From NCBI RefSeq assembly GCF_014650955.1, contig NZ_BMVY01000024.1:1-64000 (forward strand): a stretch of DNA of 64,000 bases, in the 5' to 3' direction. The notes beneath the pieces were generated by a model. That model did no database searches, was not told the origin of the DNA, and saw only the letters and a list, made by a program, of their open reading frames with translations. The number at the start of each line of letters is the position of its first letter. The first letter of the stretch is position 1. Shown piece after piece: positions 17,141 through 25,892 of this stretch. A program made the translations under genes and the position numbers. This DNA is from Streptomyces tauricus (GTDB taxonomy: Bacteria; Actinomycetota; Actinomycetes; Streptomycetales; Streptomycetaceae).

Positions 17141-20100
17141 TCAGGCCGCGGTGTACGCGGCCGTCAGCTTCGCCACGGCCTGCGCGTACTTCCCGGTCAG
17201 CAGCAGATGATCGGCGTCGGCGAACGGTTTGGCGACAGCCGAAGTGATCCCCTGCCCGACCTTCTGCTGGACGAGCAGCCTCGCCTTGCCGACGATCGCG
17301 CGCCCCGCCTCCTCGGACCCGGCCCGCTCGGCCAGTGAGGCGGCGACGGCAAGGGCCTTCAACGTGGCCTTGCCACCCTCCGGTACCTTGGTCAGCGTCG
17401 TCAGACCCCACCCGTACGGGTACTGCGGGTCGTACGACGCGTCGCCGACGTTGATCGGCAGCTGGGCCTCGGACTTCGGCCAGGTGACGGGCAGCTGACC
17501 GGTGAAGGCCCGCTTCCCGTAGAGCACGTCGGCGACCCCGTCGCCCTCGGTGCCCGGCAGCCAGGACGCGACGAGCGCGTCGATGTCGCCGAGCTGGTCG
17601 CCGATGAGCTGCGGGCGCCCGGAGACGACGAGCACCACGCACTTCATGGCGCCGCACACCTTGTCGACGGCGGCCTTGTCGGCATCCGTCAGGGCCAGGT
17701 CGTTGCCGTTGCCGACGTCACCGACGCCCTCCGCGTACGGGGTCTCGCCGACGACCACGACACCCACGTCGCTGCCGGCGGTCGGCGCCGACGCGTCCTT
17801 GGAGTAGGTGACCGAACTGCCGCCGGCCTTCCTGATGCCCTCCAGAACGGTCGTGCCGTCCGTGATGTCGCCGGACGAGCCCTGCCAGGTGATGGTCCAG
17901 CCGCCGGTCTGGTTGCCGATGTCGTCGGCGTTGGACCCGGCGACGTACACCTTCTGGGACTTCTTCAGCGGCAGCACACCGCCCGCGTTCTTCAGCAGGA
18001 CCTGCGACTCGGCGGCGGCCTTACGGGCCACGGCCCGGTGCTCGGCGGAACCGATCTTCGAGGCGCCGCTCGTGTCGGCGTACGGCTTCTCGAAGAGGCC
18101 CAGCTTGAACTTCTGCGTGAGGATGCGCGAGACGGCGTCGTCGATCCGCTTCTCGCTGACCCGCCCGGCCCGCACCTCGTCGAGGAGGGTTGCGTGGAAG
18201 TCCTTGTACGCGTACGGGACCATGATCATGTCGAGGCCGGCGTTGATCGACGTACGGACGTCGCTCGCGTAGTCGCCGGGGATCTGGTCGATGGCCTGCC
18301 AGTCGCTGATGACGAAGCCGTCGAAGCCCATGCGCTCCTTGAGGACTCCGTTGAGCATGTCGGCGCGGGCGTGCATCTTCACGGCGCCCCTGCCGTCACC
18401 GAGGATGTCCAGCGAGGAGTACGAGGGCATGAACGTGCCGACGCCCCGGTCCACCGCGTCCTGGTACGGAGCCAGGTGGACGGCTTCCAGCTCCTGCCGG
18501 GTGACCTTGGTGATGCCCTGGTCGATCGTGTACGAGCCGGTCGTGGACGAGCCGAACTCCGTACCGCCGTCGCCGACGAAGTGCTTGGCGGTGGCGAGGA
18601 CCTTGTCGTTCCGCTTCAGGTCCTTGCCGCTGGCCGCCCCTTGCAGACCCTGGATGACGGTCTCCATGGACTCGACGAGCGCCGGGTCCTCACCGAACGA
18701 CTCGTACGTGCGGCCCCAGCGTTCGTCGCGCGCCACGCACAGGCAGGGCGCGAAGTCCCACGGGATGCCGGTGGCGCGCACCTCGGCGGCGGTCACCTTG
18801 CCCGCCTCGTAGGCGACTTGGGGGTTCCGCGTGGCGCCGATGCCGATGTTGTGCGGCAGGATCGTGGCGCCGACGAGGTTGTTGTGGCCGTGCACGGCGT
18901 CCACGCCGTAGATGAGCGGGATCTGGAACCGGGTGGCCTGCGCCCGGAGCTGGAAGCCGTCGATCATCTTCGCCCAGGCCTCGGGCGTGTTCGGCGTCGG
19001 CGTGGAGCCGCCGCCGGAGAGCAGCGAGCCGAGGTCGTACGTGGCGATGTCGCCCGGCGCGGTGAGCGCGCCGCGCTCGGCCTGGGTCATCTGGCCGGCC
19101 TTCTCGGCGAGGGACAGCCGGGACAGCAGGTCGGCGACCCGCTTCTGCACGGGCAGCTTCGCGTCCAGGTACGGGAGTCCGTGGGCATCGATGACGACCT
19201 GCGGGTTCTCGGCGGGCGCCTTGGCGCCGGTGACCGTCAGCTTGAGCGGGACGGTCTCGGCGTTCTCGCCCGCCTTGTCGCGCAGGGTGGCCACCGTCAC
19301 GGTCCGCGAGGCGCCGGAGGCCGTACCGGCCGGGAAGGTCACCTCGCCCTTGACCGGGGTGTAGTCCTTGCCGGACTCACCGGTGCCGCCGGCCGTCTCG
19401 TACGCGACGGTGACCGGCTCCTCGATCGGGGCGGAGCCGGTGGTGGCGACGGTGATCTTCACGGCGGCCGAGCGGCCCTCCTTCACCGGGTACACGGCGG
19501 CGTCGGTGACGACGTTGGCCCGCAGCGCCTGGTCGGCCTTGCCGTACAACTCCACGCCGTCCATGGCGAACTGGTCCTTCACGCCGACCGGGAGCGTGAG
19601 CGCGTAGCCCCACATCTCGGTGAGGCCGAGGACCTGGTCGATGCCGCCGACGGGCTGGTAGTCCGTACGGTAGGTGAAGTCGGTGAAGGGGATCTCCAGC
19701 TGTTTCCAGCCGGTGAAGTCGTCGGTGAAGGACGTCGTCCACAGCTCGGAGGCCTCGCCGTTGGCGCCGCCGTCCTTCAGCTCGAAGTTCACCTTCTTGC
19801 CGTTGTTGCGGCCGTCCCACCAGAAGCGGATGCCCTTGCTCGCCGACCAGTCGTGGGCCGGCCGGGCGAAGGCGAAGTCGTGGGTGAAGCCTCCGTAGCC
19901 GCTGATGTCGTACGTGCCGGCCAGGACCTTGTCGCCCTGCGGCGCGTCGTCGCGGGCGGCGAGCTCCAGGGTGGGCGGGTCGTCCGAGTCGCTGCCCCAG
20001 GTGAAAATGCCTTCTTCGGGCGGGTTCGCGAATGGGATCTCGCCCTCGAAGTTGTCGACGGGGACGGGGGCGGGATCGTCCGCTCCGGAGGCGGTGCCAG

Positions 20101-20164
20101 CCGCGGCGAACGGCAGCAGACCGGTCAGCAGGGCGGCGGAGACGAACAGGGCGGTTCTTCGCAT
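17141..20164 (-). CDS. Secreted GH3 beta-glucosidase with CBM11-like and Calx-beta-like domains
   Basis: Exported enzyme of 1007 residues. After a Sec signal (ALFVSAALLTGLLPFAAAG) come a CBM11-like carbohydrate-binding domain (about residues 35-215; FWWDGRNNGKKVNFELKD, WKQLEIPFTDF) and a Calx-beta-like domain (about 220-325). The GH3 N domain (about 340-640) has KAGQMTQAERG, VDAVHGHNN, KHFVGDGGT and nucleophile Asp in DGFVISDW. The GH3 C domain follows (about 690-920; ESQVLLKNAGGVLPL, ending YGWGL), with a helical tail. It would release glucose or oligosaccharides from beta-glucans. It is divergent from a GH30 enzyme gene with palindromic sites between the two. Confidence 0.93.
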   Translation of the reverse strand: MRRTALFVSAALLTGLLPFAAAGTASGADDPAPVPVDNFEGEIPFANPPEEGIFTWGSDSDDPPTLELAARDDAPQGDKVLAGTYDISGYGGFTHDFAFARPAHDWSASKGIRFWWDGRNNGKKVNFELKDGGANGEASELWTTSFTDDFTGWKQLEIPFTDFTYRTDYQPVGGIDQVLGLTEMWGYALTLPVGVKDQFAMDGVELYGKADQALRANVVTDAAVYPVKEGRSAAVKITVATTGSAPIEEPVTVAYETAGGTGESGKDYTPVKGEVTFPAGTASGASRTVTVATLRDKAGENAETVPLKLTVTGAKAPAENPQVVIDAHGLPYLDAKLPVQKRVADLLSRLSLAEKAGQMTQAERGALTAPGDIATYDLGSLLSGGGSTPTPNTPEAWAKMIDGFQLRAQATRFQIPLIYGVDAVHGHNNLVGATILPHNIGIGATRNPQVAYEAGKVTAAEVRATGIPWDFAPCLCVARDERWGRTYESFGEDPALVESMETVIQGLQGAASGKDLKRNDKVLATAKHFVGDGGTEFGSSTTGSYTIDQGITKVTRQELEAVHLAPYQDAVDRGVGTFMPSYSSLDILGDGRGAVKMHARADMLNGVLKERMGFDGFVISDWQAIDQIPGDYASDVRTSINAGLDMIMVPYAYKDFHATLLDEVRAGRVSEKRIDDAVSRILTQKFKLGLFEKPYADTSGASKIGSAEHRAVARKAAAESQVLLKNAGGVLPLKKSQKVYVAGSNADDIGNQTGGWTITWQGSSGDITDGTTVLEGIRKAGGSSVTYSKDASAPTAGSDVGVVVVGETPYAEGVGDVGNGNDLALTDADKAAVDKVCGAMKCVVLVVSGRPQLIGDQLGDIDALVASWLPGTEGDGVADVLYGKRAFTGQLPVTWPKSEAQLPINVGDASYDPQYPYGWGLTTLTKVPEGGKATLKALAVAASLAERAGSEEAGRAIVGKARLLVQQKVGQGITSAVAKPFADADHLLLTGKYAQAVAKLTAAYTAA

Positions 20165-20210
20165 GGACCTTCCCTCGGCTCAAGCTTTTGACGGAATGAC
20201 CTCGCAGGAC

Positions 20211-20231
20211 TTAAATCACGCCGTGAGTTAA
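20211..20231. promoter_or_regulatory. 21-bp palindrome upstream of the GH3 gene
   Basis: Arms TTAAATCACG and CGTGAGTTAA match at 9 of 10 positions around a central C. The AT-rich ends stand out in this region, 47 bp upstream of the GH3 start codon. This is a likely repressor site for the divergent glycosidase genes; the regulator is not encoded here. Confidence 0.55.
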
Positions 20232-20254
20232 CTGACGCCCCGCCCGGCCGTCAA

Positions 20255-20299
20255 GACTTCACACCAAAGCCGGTACAGAAGTCCGTACCAAGTGAAGTC
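20255..20299. promoter_or_regulatory. Nested inverted repeats between GH3 and GH30 genes
   Basis: GACTTCAC (20255-20262) is inverted as GTGAAGTC (20292-20299), and inside it GGTAC (20272-20276) is inverted as GTACC (20285-20289). It could form a second operator or a structured region in the divergent promoter. Confidence 0.4.
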
Positions 20300-20432
20300 G
20301 CGGCCGGAACTGGGGCGTTGCCCGTTCGGAAACTGAACGCGCACCCTCTTGACGCGGACCCGAAGCCGTCATTTACTCACGCCTCGCACGCCTCCCATTC
20401 CCCCCACCTCCAGAAGGGCGGCGCACCGAACC

Positions 20433-22331
20433 ATGGGCATCTCTGTCTCTGCTTCCTCCGTTTCCAGAAGGCCCCGTCGGGTGGCCCGGCTTCTTCTCTC
20501 CGGGCTGCTGATGACGGCCGGTCTGACGACCGTCGGCGCCTCTCCCGCGCACGCCGCGGGCGAGCAGGTCACCGCCTGGCTCACCACGACCGACGACTCC
20601 GGCGGCCGGCACGTCGTACGCGGGCTGCAGGCGCAGACGCCGTTCGCGTTCCAGGCCGGCAGCGGTGGCTCCGGCGAGAACATCACCGTCGACGAGAACA
20701 CCCGCTACCAGACCTTCTCCGGCGGCGGCGCCTCCTTCACGGACACCGCGGCCTGGCTGGTGGACGGCAGCGGCGCCCTGAGCCAGGCGACGCGTGACGC
20801 GACCATGCGCAAGCTGTTCTCCCCCACCGACGGCATCGGGCTGTCCTTCATCCGCAATCCGATGGGCGGCTCGGACCTGGCCCGCTTCGGCTACACGTAC
20901 GACGACGTGCCGGCCGGGCAGACCGACCCGACGCTCGCCAAGTTCTCGATAGCGCACGATCTCCAGGACGTGCTGCCGCTGACGAAACAGGCCAAGCAGC
21001 TCAATCCGTCGCTCACGCTGATGGCCTCCCCGTGGACCGCGCCCGCCTGGATGAAGGACAACGGGCAGCTCAACGGCGGCTGGCTGAAGGCCGAGAACTA
21101 CGGGGCGTACGCCAACTACTTCGTGAAGTACCTCCAGGCCTGGCGCGACCAGGGCGTCCCCGTCGACTACGTCACCGCCCAGAACGAGCCGACCTGCTGC
21201 TCCGGCTACCCCTCCATGAGCTGGAACGGCTCCGGGCTCGCCTACTTCACCAAGAGCGAGCTGCTGCCCAAGCTCCAGGGCGCGGGGCTGTCCACGAAGG
21301 TGCTGGCGCACGACTGGAACTGGGACACGTACGACGCGTACGCCGCCCAGACCGTCGACGACGCGGCGGTGCGCTCGCATCCGAACTTCGGCGGGATCGC
21401 CTGGCACGGGTACGGCGGTGACGTCGCCAAGCAGACAGCCGTGCACAACCAGTACCCGCAGCTGGACGCCTTCGGCACGGAGCACTCCGGGGGTACCTGG
21501 ATCGCCAACCAGCAGCGCGAGGACATGAGCAACATCATCGACTACACCCGTAACTGGGCGAAGTCGGTCACCAAGTGGTCGCTGGCAGTGGACCAGAACC
21601 GCGGTCCGCACAACGGTGGTTGCGGGACCTGCGACGGGCTGGTCACCGTGCACAACGGGGACGCGCGGCACGGGCAGGTCGACTACACGATCGAGTACTA
21701 CACGATGGGGCACCTGACGAAGTTCGTCCGGCCGGGGGCGCATCGGATCGCCTCCACGGCGAGTGCGTCCGTGCCGAACGTGGCGTGGCGGAACCCTGAC
21801 GGGTCGAAGGCGCTGATCGCGTACAACGACTCGGCCGCGGCGAAGACCGTGACGCTCAACTGGGGTTCGCAGCACGCGACCTACTCGCTGCCCGGGAAGA
21901 CGTCGGCGACGTTCACGTGGGCGGGTACGCAGGCCGGGGGCGGGGAGCGGACGGGGGCCTTTGTGGGGCTCGCGGGTAAGTGCCTGGATGTGGCGGGGGG
22001 TTCTTCCGCGAACGGTTCGGCTGTGCAGTTGTACGACTGCAACGGGTCCGCCGCGCAGAGCTGGACCGTGGGGGCGGACGGGTCCGTGCGGGCTCTTGGC
22101 AAGTGCCTTGACGTCACCTCGGCGTCTGTGTCCGACGGGGCGAAGGTGCAGTTGTACGACTGCAACGGGTCGGGGGCGCAGGGGTGGTCGTACAACGCGT
22201 CGACCGGGGATGTCGTGAACGCTGCCGCGAACAAGTGCCTTGATGTGAGTGACAACTCGTCCGCGAATGGGGCTCGGGCGCAGATCTGGTCCTGCACGGG
22301 GGCCGCCAACCAGAAGTGGCAGCTGCGGTAG
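20433..22331 (+). CDS. Secreted GH30 glycosidase with C-terminal ricin-type lectin domain
   Basis: Exported enzyme of 632 residues. An arginine-rich N-terminus and signal peptide (LLLSGLLMTAGLTTVGASPAHA) precede a GH30 (beta/alpha)8 domain with TRYQTFSGGGASFTDTAAW, SPWTAPAWMKDNG, the acid/base Glu in TAQNEPTCCSGYP and the probable nucleophile Glu in FGTEHSGGTW. The side beta domain ends near AGTQAGGGERTG. A ricin-type trefoil follows with three Q-x-W motifs (QSWTV, QGWSY, QKWQ). The family includes glucosylceramidases and endo-beta-1,6-glucanases; a 1,6-glucanase acting on fungal wall is my inference. ATG 20433 gives a proper signal peptide. Confidence 0.92.
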   Translation: MGISVSASSVSRRPRRVARLLLSGLLMTAGLTTVGASPAHAAGEQVTAWLTTTDDSGGRHVVRGLQAQTPFAFQAGSGGSGENITVDENTRYQTFSGGGASFTDTAAWLVDGSGALSQATRDATMRKLFSPTDGIGLSFIRNPMGGSDLARFGYTYDDVPAGQTDPTLAKFSIAHDLQDVLPLTKQAKQLNPSLTLMASPWTAPAWMKDNGQLNGGWLKAENYGAYANYFVKYLQAWRDQGVPVDYVTAQNEPTCCSGYPSMSWNGSGLAYFTKSELLPKLQGAGLSTKVLAHDWNWDTYDAYAAQTVDDAAVRSHPNFGGIAWHGYGGDVAKQTAVHNQYPQLDAFGTEHSGGTWIANQQREDMSNIIDYTRNWAKSVTKWSLAVDQNRGPHNGGCGTCDGLVTVHNGDARHGQVDYTIEYYTMGHLTKFVRPGAHRIASTASASVPNVAWRNPDGSKALIAYNDSAAAKTVTLNWGSQHATYSLPGKTSATFTWAGTQAGGGERTGAFVGLAGKCLDVAGGSSANGSAVQLYDCNGSAAQSWTVGADGSVRALGKCLDVTSASVSDGAKVQLYDCNGSGAQGWSYNASTGDVVNAAANKCLDVSDNSSANGARAQIWSCTGAANQKWQLR

Positions 22332-22348
22332 GGCGTTCTGCCGTTTCC

Positions 22349-22547
22349 TCGCCCCCGCCGCCCCTACCCGTTCCCGTCACGTACTCGGGGGCGCTGCCCC
22401 CGAACCCCCGCTCCTCAAACGCCGGAGGGGCTGAGATGTTGCCGGACCGGCGGATATCTTTCAGCCCGTCCGGCGTTTGAGGACAACGGGGGCGAGGGGG
22501 CGCAGCCCCCATGCAGTGACGGGAAGGGTAGGGGCGGCGGGGGCGAG
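22349..22547. repeat. 200-bp near-palindrome built from three dispersed repeats
   Basis: The left arm (22349-22434) and right arm (22461-22547) are inverted copies of each other over about 85 bp. From outside in, each arm carries the CCGCCGCCCCTACCC unit, a GGGGGC-loop-GCCCCC hairpin, and a CTCAAACGCCGGA unit. It separates the convergent GH30 and cimA genes and should act as a two-way terminator. Confidence 0.8.
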
Positions 22548-22558
22548 GGAAAGGGTTG

Positions 22559-24163
22559 TTAGGCGGCCGGTTCTACGCCTGCTCGTAGCAGGCCGTATGT
22601 GTACGCGTCCTCCAGCGCCTGCCACGACGCCGCGATCACGTTCTTCGCGACGCCCACCGTCGACCACTCCCCCGCCCCGTCCGACGTGGAGATGAGGACC
22701 CGCGTCGTGGACTCCGTCCCGTGCTTGCCCTCCAGGATGCGGACCTTGTAGTCGACCAGTTCCAGCTTGGCGAGCTGCGGGTAGATCTTCTCCAGGGCGA
22801 CCCGCAGCGCGCGGTCGAGCGCGTTGACCGGCCCGTTCCCCTCCGCCGTGGCGACGATCCGCTCGCCCTTGGCGAAGAGTTTCACCGTCGCCTCGTTGGC
22901 GTGGCTGCCGTCGGGGCGGTCCTCGACGATGGCGCGCCAGGACTCGACGTCGAAGTACGTGCGGGCCTTGCCCTCGGCCTCCTCCCGCAGGAGGAGTTCG
23001 AAGGAGGCGTCGGCGGCCTCGTACGTGTAGCCCCGCAGCTCACGTTCCTTGACCCGGCTCACGACCCGGCCGATCAGCTCGCGGTCGCCGCCGAGGTCGA
23101 CGCCGAGTTCCTTGCCCTTGAGCTCGATGGAGGCGCGGCCCGCCATGTCGGAGACGAGCATCCGCATGGTGTTGCCGACCAGCTCGGGGTCGATGTGCTG
23201 GTACAGGTCCGGGTCGACCTTGATCGCCGAGGCGTGCAGGCCCGCCTTGTGGGCGAAGGCCGAGACACCGACGTACGGCTGGTGCGTGGACGGGGTGAGG
23301 TTCACGACCTCGGCGATCGCGTGCGAGATACGGGTCATCTCGGACAGCGCGCCGGCGGGGAGGACCTTCTTGCCGTACTTGAGCTCCAGGGCCGCGACGA
23401 CCGGGAAGAGGTTGGAGTTGCCGACCCGCTCGCCGTAGCCGTTCGCCGTGCACTGGACGTGGGTCGCGCCCGCGTCCACGGCGGCAAGGGTGTTGGCGAC
23501 GGCGCAGCCCGTGTCGTCCTGGGCGTGGATGCCCAGCCGTGCCCCGGTGTCGGCGAGGACGGTGGCTACGACGGCCTGGACCTGCGCGGGCAGCATGCCG
23601 CCGTTGGTGTCGCACAGGACGACGACGTCGGCGCCGGCCTCCGCGGCGGCCCGCACGACGGCCTTCGCGTACTGCGGGTTCGCCCGGTAGCCGTCGAAGA
23701 AGTGCTCGCAGTCGACGAAGACCCGGCGGCCCTCCGAACGGAGGTGGGAGACGGTGTCGCGGACCATCTCCAGGTTCTCTTCGAGCGTGGTGCGCAGCGC
23801 CAGTTCGACATGCCGGTCGTGGGACTTGGCGACGAGGGTCACGACGGGGGCGCCGGACTCCACGAGTGCCTTGACCTGCGGGTCCTCGCTCGCTTTGCCG
23901 CCCGCCCGACGGGTGGCCCCGAAGGCGACGAGCTGGGCGTGCTTGAAGTCGATCTCCTGCTGGGCACGGGCGAAGAACTCGGTGTCGCGCGGGTTCGCAC
24001 CCGGCCACCCGCCCTCGATGAAGCCCACGCCGAAGTCGTCCAGGTGCCGTGCGATGGCCAGCTTGTCCGCGACGGTGAGGTTGATGCCCTCACGCTGCGC
24101 GCCGTCGCGCAGGGTGGTGTCGAAGACGTGGAACGAATCGTCGAGCTCGCTGGTTTCGGTCAT
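22559..24163 (-). CDS. cimA: Citramalate synthase (isopropylmalate/homocitrate synthase family)
   Basis: Acyltransferase of 534 residues predicted to condense pyruvate with acetyl-CoA to citramalate, giving 2-ketobutyrate for isoleucine without threonine. The TIM barrel has FDTTLRDGAQREG near residue 14, HAQDDTG with the metal-binding His, and TANGYGERVGNSNL. The C-terminal third is the LeuA-type regulatory domain (LVDYKVRILEGKHGTESTTRVL) for feedback control. CimA and true LeuA are separated here on overall pattern (GARLGIHAQDD, EHFFDGY), as in the actinobacterial CimA group. Upstream lies a candidate leader peptide and terminator. The gene is convergent with the GH30 gene. Confidence 0.9.
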   Translation of the reverse strand: MTETSELDDSFHVFDTTLRDGAQREGINLTVADKLAIARHLDDFGVGFIEGGWPGANPRDTEFFARAQQEIDFKHAQLVAFGATRRAGGKASEDPQVKALVESGAPVVTLVAKSHDRHVELALRTTLEENLEMVRDTVSHLRSEGRRVFVDCEHFFDGYRANPQYAKAVVRAAAEAGADVVVLCDTNGGMLPAQVQAVVATVLADTGARLGIHAQDDTGCAVANTLAAVDAGATHVQCTANGYGERVGNSNLFPVVAALELKYGKKVLPAGALSEMTRISHAIAEVVNLTPSTHQPYVGVSAFAHKAGLHASAIKVDPDLYQHIDPELVGNTMRMLVSDMAGRASIELKGKELGVDLGGDRELIGRVVSRVKERELRGYTYEAADASFELLLREEAEGKARTYFDVESWRAIVEDRPDGSHANEATVKLFAKGERIVATAEGNGPVNALDRALRVALEKIYPQLAKLELVDYKVRILEGKHGTESTTRVLISTSDGAGEWSTVGVAKNVIAASWQALEDAYTYGLLRAGVEPAA

Positions 24164-24276
24164 GGTGTCAAAGCTCCTGAGGATCAGATCTCGGTCGGTA
24201 CCGGAATGACCGGCTCCGCCGTCCCCACATGATCCCTCGCGCTCTCGCCTCCGGCTGAGGGTGGGCCAGAAAAGCG

Positions 24277-24301
24277 AAAAACCCCTCGCGGGTGCGAGAG
24301 G
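24277..24301 (-). terminator. Candidate attenuator upstream of cimA
   Basis: On the - strand CCTCTCGC pairs with GCGAGGGG (one wobble) around a 4-nt loop and is followed by TTTTT. It lies 114 bp before the cimA start and about 180 bp after the previous gene. That position suits premature termination control, although it could simply end the upstream transcript. Confidence 0.55.
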
Positions 24302-24355
24302 TCTGCGCGCGGGTCGAGACGACGGTGTCCACCCGTACCTGGTCGTACGTGGTGG

Positions 24356-24406
24356 TCACTGCGGACCGGCGCGCCTGCTGCCAATAATCGTGGCGAACGA
24401 GAGCAC
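24356..24406 (-). CDS. Candidate 16-residue leader peptide of cimA
   Basis: Reading GTG at 24406 gives MLSFATIIGSRRAGPQ and a TGA at 24356. The two adjacent Ile codons are both ATT, which is rare in such GC-rich genes. A hairpin (CCACC to GGTGG, about 24329-24355) begins at the stop codon and the terminator follows 55 nt on. Isoleucine is the end product of the citramalate route, so ribosome stalling at Ile codons could control cimA. There is no strong ribosome site; a leaderless transcript would be needed. Confidence 0.4.
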   Translation of the reverse strand: MLSFATIIGSRRAGPQ

Positions 24407-24483
24407 GGAGGCAGTCTGGCACAGACCTCCTCCGCGCTCACCGTCCGTCTCAGGATGCGAACACTCGGTTGATCACCGGCGGT

Positions 24484-25770
24484 TCACCGCAGATGGCGGA
24501 CGAACACGTCGGTGCCGTCGTTCGTGTCGCCTGCCGGGATCAGCGCCGGGTCCCCGGACTGGAAGGCGATGCGGCGGGCGCCCTCGGAGATCCCGCCCGG
24601 CGAGACGTCGGCGGTGGCCGTGCCGCCGGTGGTGTCGGGCGTGACCAGGACGGTGGTGCCCTTCCTCAGGTCCCGCAGATAGACGGGCCACTCCTTGCCG
24701 TACTCCGCGTCCGGCTCCGTCACCTCCGACATGAAGGTGACGTACCGCCCGTCGGGGCTCACCGCGGGGTTGCGGGTGTAGGCCTCGCCGGGGCCGCCCT
24801 GCGTTCCGTGGATACGCCGGTTGGCGCCGGTCGCGAGGTCGTGCACGAACACGTTCCAGGCGCCGTCGGTGTCGTCCGGCACCAGGTGGGTGTCGCGGGA
24901 CTCGAAGACGACCGTACGGCCGTCGCCGCTGAGGGACGGGCGCAGCGACTCCTTCTCGGTGGCCGAGCCGTCGTGGGAGCGGTCGGCCTGGACGCGCTCG
25001 CCGGTGCGGCGGTCGTACACCCAGACGTCCCCCCAGTCGTCGCCGCGCGGACCGTTGGCGTAGTTGTACTGGTAGGCGACGCGGCGGCCGTCGTCACCGA
25101 CCGTCGGCTCGAAGGCGTTGCGCGGCTCCCAGGTCGGCCGGGGGTGGCTGATCCGCTCGGTGGTACCGGCGGTCCGGTCGCGCAGGAAGACGACGGAGCC
25201 CTCGCCGGTCTCGTACAGCGTGTAGACGGCGTACCGGCCGTTCGGGCTGACGGAGACCGCGCCGGGCGGGCCGGTGAATCCCTCGGGCACCTCGATGCCG
25301 AACTTCTCCTGCCGACCCGTCCGCGGGTCGACGAGCGACACGTCGCCAGAGGTGGAGGTGGAGTAGGCGAGTCGGCCGTCGTCGAGGACCCCGGCCACCG
25401 CGCCGAAGCCCGCGAAGCGGGTCGTGTCGGTGCGCAGGTCACGCAGGTACATGCCGCCGTGCGGCGTGTTCGGGTCCAGGTCCTCGGCGTCCGAGGTGAA
25501 GGCGACGTAGCGGCCGTTGCGACTGATGGCCGCGTCGCCCGAGGCCCCGTTGCCCGCCTTGCCGTCGGGTGTGACGCTGACCGGCTCGATGTGCGGGACT
25601 CTGGGCACGGCATGGGCGGCGTGGGCGGCTGTCCCCGTCAGGGCCGTCGTGGTCAACGCGGCGGCGACGAGAGCCGTGGTGAGTGCGGTGCGGGTGGTGC
25701 GGGTCATGCACGTGCTGCGGTCCGTGCGCGTAGTGCGTGTGGTGCGCGTAGTGCGTGTGGTGGCGTACAA
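24484..25770 (-). CDS. Secreted TolB-like beta-propeller protein
   Basis: Protein of 428 residues. An unusual Thr/Arg repeat N-terminus (TTRTTRTTRTTRTD) leads into a signal peptide (LTTALVAAALTTTALTGTAAHA). The mature part consists of propeller blades with SRNGRYVAFTSDAEDLDPN, SPNGRYAVYTL, DDGRRVAYQYN, SGDGRTVVFESRDT and SPDGRYVTFMSEV, typical of TolB/WD40-like (PD40) repeats. No enzyme motif is seen; a binding or scaffold role is likely. The TTG at 25770 has AGGGGGAAG about 5 nt upstream; the ATG at 25707 has no ribosome site but would give a shorter, more typical signal. Confidence 0.82.
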   Translation of the reverse strand: MYATTRTTRTTRTTRTDRSTCMTRTTRTALTTALVAAALTTTALTGTAAHAAHAVPRVPHIEPVSVTPDGKAGNGASGDAAISRNGRYVAFTSDAEDLDPNTPHGGMYLRDLRTDTTRFAGFGAVAGVLDDGRLAYSTSTSGDVSLVDPRTGRQEKFGIEVPEGFTGPPGAVSVSPNGRYAVYTLYETGEGSVVFLRDRTAGTTERISHPRPTWEPRNAFEPTVGDDGRRVAYQYNYANGPRGDDWGDVWVYDRRTGERVQADRSHDGSATEKESLRPSLSGDGRTVVFESRDTHLVPDDTDGAWNVFVHDLATGANRRIHGTQGGPGEAYTRNPAVSPDGRYVTFMSEVTEPDAEYGKEWPVYLRDLRKGTTVLVTPDTTGGTATADVSPGGISEGARRIAFQSGDPALIPAGDTNDGTDVFVRHLR

Positions 25771-25892
25771 AAGCTTCCCCCTGATTTCCCCGTGACGCTC
25801 GTCCCCCGGCCCCGCGCCGAGGGCTCATCCGATGCAAACGCACCGCCGGGCAGGGGTCAATCCGCCATATCGCGTACAACCCGGACGCGCGT

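Noticed and set aside
24184..24441. 85-codon frame upstream of cimA as a gene
   Set aside because: It crosses the attenuator hairpin and has no conserved motif. The 16-codon frame fits the region better.
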